NCBI GenBank assembly: GCA_003818675.1
Contig: RPPD01000084.1
Location: forward strand, 1 to 7,945
DNA from: Spirochaetaceae bacterium
Lineage (GTDB): Bacteria > Spirochaetota > Spirochaetia > SZUA-6 > RPPD01
DNA length: 7,945 nt
Direction of reading: 5' to 3'
Positions 6,127 through 7,945 of the stretch are shown here, one piece after another (within the stretch, counting starts at the first letter, position 1; each line of letters opens with the position of its first letter). The position numbers and the translations under genes were made by a program. The notes below the pieces were generated by a model. It was given only the letters and a program-made list of their open reading frames with translations, did not search any database and had not been told where the DNA came from.

Positions 6127-7782
6127 TCATTTTGTATCCATTTTTCGGATGCCTATCCAGTCTTTTGGCGGATTTTTTTGATATCTTACGCTTTCTTCCA
6201 TGAACATCCTGGAAGGATAATCTCCTGGCAGAATCTTCTGGACATTTGAAAAACCACTGGCAGCGCCAATAAAATCGCCCTTATAGTACAGCGGCAATGT
6301 GTTGTTGTGAATCTCCCAGGCTTCTTTTTCAAGAGCTGTGGGCTCCCTCTTTGTGTAATAAATTTTCATGCCCTTGGCGCTCCCCTTGACAGCCACACAG
6401 TCAATTTCCCTGCAAAGATATTTGTTGGATACCCTTCTCTGAAGGCTTTCTGATATAAGGAGTTCCTGATGGTAATACTTCGTAAGACCCTCAAGCCTTG
6501 ATGCGAGATTCACCATTTCGCCAATGACTGTGTAGTCCATTTTTTTCTCTGTACCAATGTTTCCGACTGTTACGAACCCGTAGTTTATACCCACGCCTAT
6601 CTTGAACTCCGGCTTCTTGAGTTTGACCTGAGTGCGGTTAAAATCCACAACCTTCTCAGTCATTTCAATTCCTGCCATCACAGACTGAAGGGCATCATCC
6701 TCGTGTTTGACTGGTGCGCCAAAGAAGGCCATGATCGCGTCACCAATGTATTTGTCCACAATGCCGTTCCTATTGAGGATCACGTCAACCATAATTGAAA
6801 AATACCGGTTGAGCGAATTGACAATCTCATCAGGCGACAGCTTCTCCGAAATGGTTGTAAAATCACGTATATCTGAAAAAAGGATGGAAAGAACACGCAT
6901 GTCGCCAACCAGCATTGATTCCGGGTTTTCGAAGTATTTGTCAATGATGTCCTTTGGCACGTACTTTTGGAAGATGTTTCTGATCTTAGTCTCACGCTTT
7001 TGGGCAAGTACTGCTTCAAGGGCGAATTTCCTGATCTGGCGGTCAGACTTCTGGAGCTGCTCCACCATGATGTTAAACGTGTGGGCGAGTTCGCCAGTCT
7101 CGTCCTGGTATTCAACCTGTACACGTCTGGACAGGTCCGTGTCCGAGATGATCTCCTTCATGGCCGTGACCACGCGCACCAGCGGGCTTGTGAGTATCTG
7201 TGTTACAATAAACAGGATCACAACAGCGAGAATGATAGAAATGGCGAGCATTGCTCCTGTCTGCCATGATATCTGGTTTACCTTTTCGTAAAAAACCGAC
7301 TTTTGTTCTGTCACGAGCACAAACCACCCGAATGGTTCAAAAGCGAAACCCATGCCTACCCGTTCAATGCCTCCCAAGATGAAGGTGAAAAGTCCCTGAG
7401 GCTTTGAAGTAAACAGCTCTGTAAGAAACTGCTTCTCATTATCCAGAACTGTAACTTCATTGGTCTTCATTGCGATATTGAGTTCTTTGTCGAATGCCAG
7501 GATGAGTTCTGTGCGGCTTCTCATGATGTCGATCGCATGCGAAGAAACGCCACTCTTGGCCGCTGCTATCATTCGTGCATCGCCAGTGAGGCTGGAATCC
7601 ACCAATAAAGCCCATTGGCTCTCAGCGGCTTTTTTCATGTTCTCTACCTTGAATGTCAAAAACGAGTTTGCGATTTTTGTAATCCCGGATGTAGCTGAAA
7701 AATATGCCCATACCCCTGAGATGCCGAGTGTGAGTACAAGGATAGGAATGACGACAAGGGTGATCTTTGAGCGTATTTTCAT
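6127..7782 (-). CDS. Membrane class III (IIIb-type) adenylate cyclase with Cache-like sensor and HAMP
   Basis: 551 residues, predicted to convert ATP to cAMP at the inner face of the cytoplasmic membrane. Transmembrane helices at ~7-29 and ~176-197 flank a ~145-residue extracytoplasmic sensor ending EPFGWFVLVTE (149-159), typical of single Cache domains. HAMP follows at ~198-250 (Pro200, DETGELAHTFN), then a helical linker and the catalytic domain at ~290-480. Metal-binding Asp304 lies in LFSDIRDFT and Asp348 in KYIGDAIMAFFGAP. Lys344 is the purine-binding Lys, and Asn425 and Arg429 lie in VNLASRLEG. Thr418 occupies the position held by Asp in class IIIa, the mark of class IIIb cyclases, several of which respond to bicarbonate. 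Lys and Thr favour ATP over GTP. The tail (480-551) has a TPR-like helix pair and the DWIGI motif common in this family. The ATG follows GAGGTG (7785-7790) at close spacing. The next gene is 91 bp downstream. Confidence 0.96.
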   Translation of the reverse strand: MKIRSKITLVVIPILVLTLGISGVWAYFSATSGITKIANSFLTFKVENMKKAAESQWALLVDSSLTGDARMIAAAKSGVSSHAIDIMRSRTELILAFDKELNIAMKTNEVTVLDNEKQFLTELFTSKPQGLFTFILGGIERVGMGFAFEPFGWFVLVTEQKSVFYEKVNQISWQTGAMLAISIILAVVILFIVTQILTSPLVRVVTAMKEIISDTDLSRRVQVEYQDETGELAHTFNIMVEQLQKSDRQIRKFALEAVLAQKRETKIRNIFQKYVPKDIIDKYFENPESMLVGDMRVLSILFSDIRDFTTISEKLSPDEIVNSLNRYFSIMVDVILNRNGIVDKYIGDAIMAFFGAPVKHEDDALQSVMAGIEMTEKVVDFNRTQVKLKKPEFKIGVGINYGFVTVGNIGTEKKMDYTVIGEMVNLASRLEGLTKYYHQELLISESLQRRVSNKYLCREIDCVAVKGSAKGMKIYYTKREPTALEKEAWEIHNNTLPLYYKGDFIGAASGFSNVQKILPGDYPSRMFMEESVRYQKNPPKDWIGIRKMDTK

Positions 7783-7798
7783 ACCACCTCTATTCTAA

Positions 7799-7804
7799 TT
7801 TATA
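7799..7804 (-). promoter_or_regulatory. Possible -10 element of the cyclase gene
   Basis: TATAAA on the minus strand lies 16 bp upstream of the ATG at 7782. No good -35 exists at 16-18 bp; hexamers there read TCATTT or CATTTG and fall inside the inverted-repeat cluster at 7814-7866. A weak -35 overlapped by repeated half-sites would fit an activator- or repressor-controlled promoter. The implied leader is only about 10 nt and holds just the Shine-Dalgarno GAGGTG. This is a low-confidence call. Confidence 0.28.
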
Positions 7805-7813
7805 CATCGGCAC

Positions 7814-7866
7814 ATTTCAACAAATGAAATCGTTGAAAATGCACTGATTTTCACTTGTTTTGAAAA
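7814..7866. repeat. Cluster of TTTCA/TGAAA inverted repeats upstream of the cyclase
   Basis: Five half-sites occur in 53 bp: TTTCA at 7815-7819, TGAAA at 7825-7829, TGAAA at 7834-7838, TTTCA at 7849-7853 and TGAAA at 7861-7865. They combine into several perfect inverted repeats. ATTTCA-N5-TGAAAT spans 7814-7830, TTTCAAC-N10-GTTGAAA spans 7815-7838, TGAAAAT-N6-ATTTTCA spans 7834-7853, and TTTTCA-N7-TGAAAA spans 7848-7866. The arrangement suggests an operator array or alternative hairpins just upstream of the candidate -10. The repeats are read directly and the regulatory role is inferred. Confidence 0.5.
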
Positions 7867-7888
7867 GGTGGTTTTTTCTTATTTGCCT

Positions 7889-7900
7889 TATCCATGGATA
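7889..7900. repeat. 12-bp perfect palindrome TATCCATGGATA
   Basis: A perfect 12-bp palindrome centred on an NcoI-type CCATGG core, about 107 bp upstream of the cyclase start. It does not extend further, since the flanking bases are T and T. It could be a small dimeric-protein site or chance. Confidence 0.4.
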
Positions 7901-7945
7901 TTCCGTCTACTTAAGTTTGTCTTTTGAACCGACCATACAGAGCCA

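Larger units (their letters stand above)
7783..7945. other. Upstream region of the cyclase, no gene supported
   Basis: This 163-bp region has no supportable CDS. Minus-strand frames entering from the right edge stop within it: TAG in one frame after the codons for GSKDKLK, and TAA in the others. A short tail of an upstream minus-strand gene is therefore possible but cannot be chosen. The region holds the promoter candidate, the TTTCA/TGAAA cluster and a 12-bp palindrome, which are listed separately. Confidence 0.5.

Noticed and set aside
6707..7291. 194-codon plus-strand open frame opposite the cyclase
   Set aside because: It is antisense to the HAMP and catalytic domain, which are unmistakable on the minus strand. 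The Ser/Met/Arg/Thr-rich product looks like a shadow.
7783..7945. Tail of a further minus-strand gene at the right edge
   Set aside because: All three minus-strand frames stop within about 60 bp of the edge, and none can be preferred on so few codons.

Overview
This window looks like a bacterial chromosome segment, with a spirochaete as my best guess (moderate to low confidence). The clues are a HAMP-linked class III nucleotide cyclase with a long C-terminal tail, two lipoproteins with loose lipoboxes, a secreted PEGA-plus-barrel protein, and a large membrane-anchored coiled-coil/TPR protein. No rRNA, tRNA, CRISPR, transposase or integrase is visible. No gene is visibly broken.

Layout, left to right. 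Positions 1-206 hold the possible tail of an unidentified upstream gene, a 26-bp near-palindrome and a weak promoter candidate. Positions 207-2756 (+) encode an 849-residue protein with one membrane anchor, two long coiled coils, a Pro/Thr hinge and TPR-like helices. It converges, across only 16 bp and with no visible terminator, on a minus-strand block read from right to left. That block is a membrane class III adenylate cyclase (7782-6127), a 91-bp gap with a possible internal promoter, a secreted PEGA/putative outer-membrane barrel protein (6035-4779), lipoprotein B (4764-3769) and lipoprotein A (3738-2773). The last three genes are spaced by 14 and 30 nt, with Shine-Dalgarno sequences at or just past the preceding stop codon, so they are almost certainly co-transcribed. 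Lipoproteins A and B are diverged tandem paralogs.

How the genes may fit together (inference). Every encoded protein is predicted to enter or cross the envelope. The cyclase has an extracytoplasmic Cache-like sensor and all expected catalytic residues, and it belongs to the Thr-containing IIIb subtype that includes bicarbonate-responsive enzymes. The three exported proteins downstream could form an outer-envelope complex that is sensed by, or controlled through, the cyclase. The least-described parts are the lipoprotein family, the PEGA-barrel protein and a cluster of TTTCA/TGAAA half-sites upstream of the cyclase. The same hexamer recurs in the other two upstream regions.
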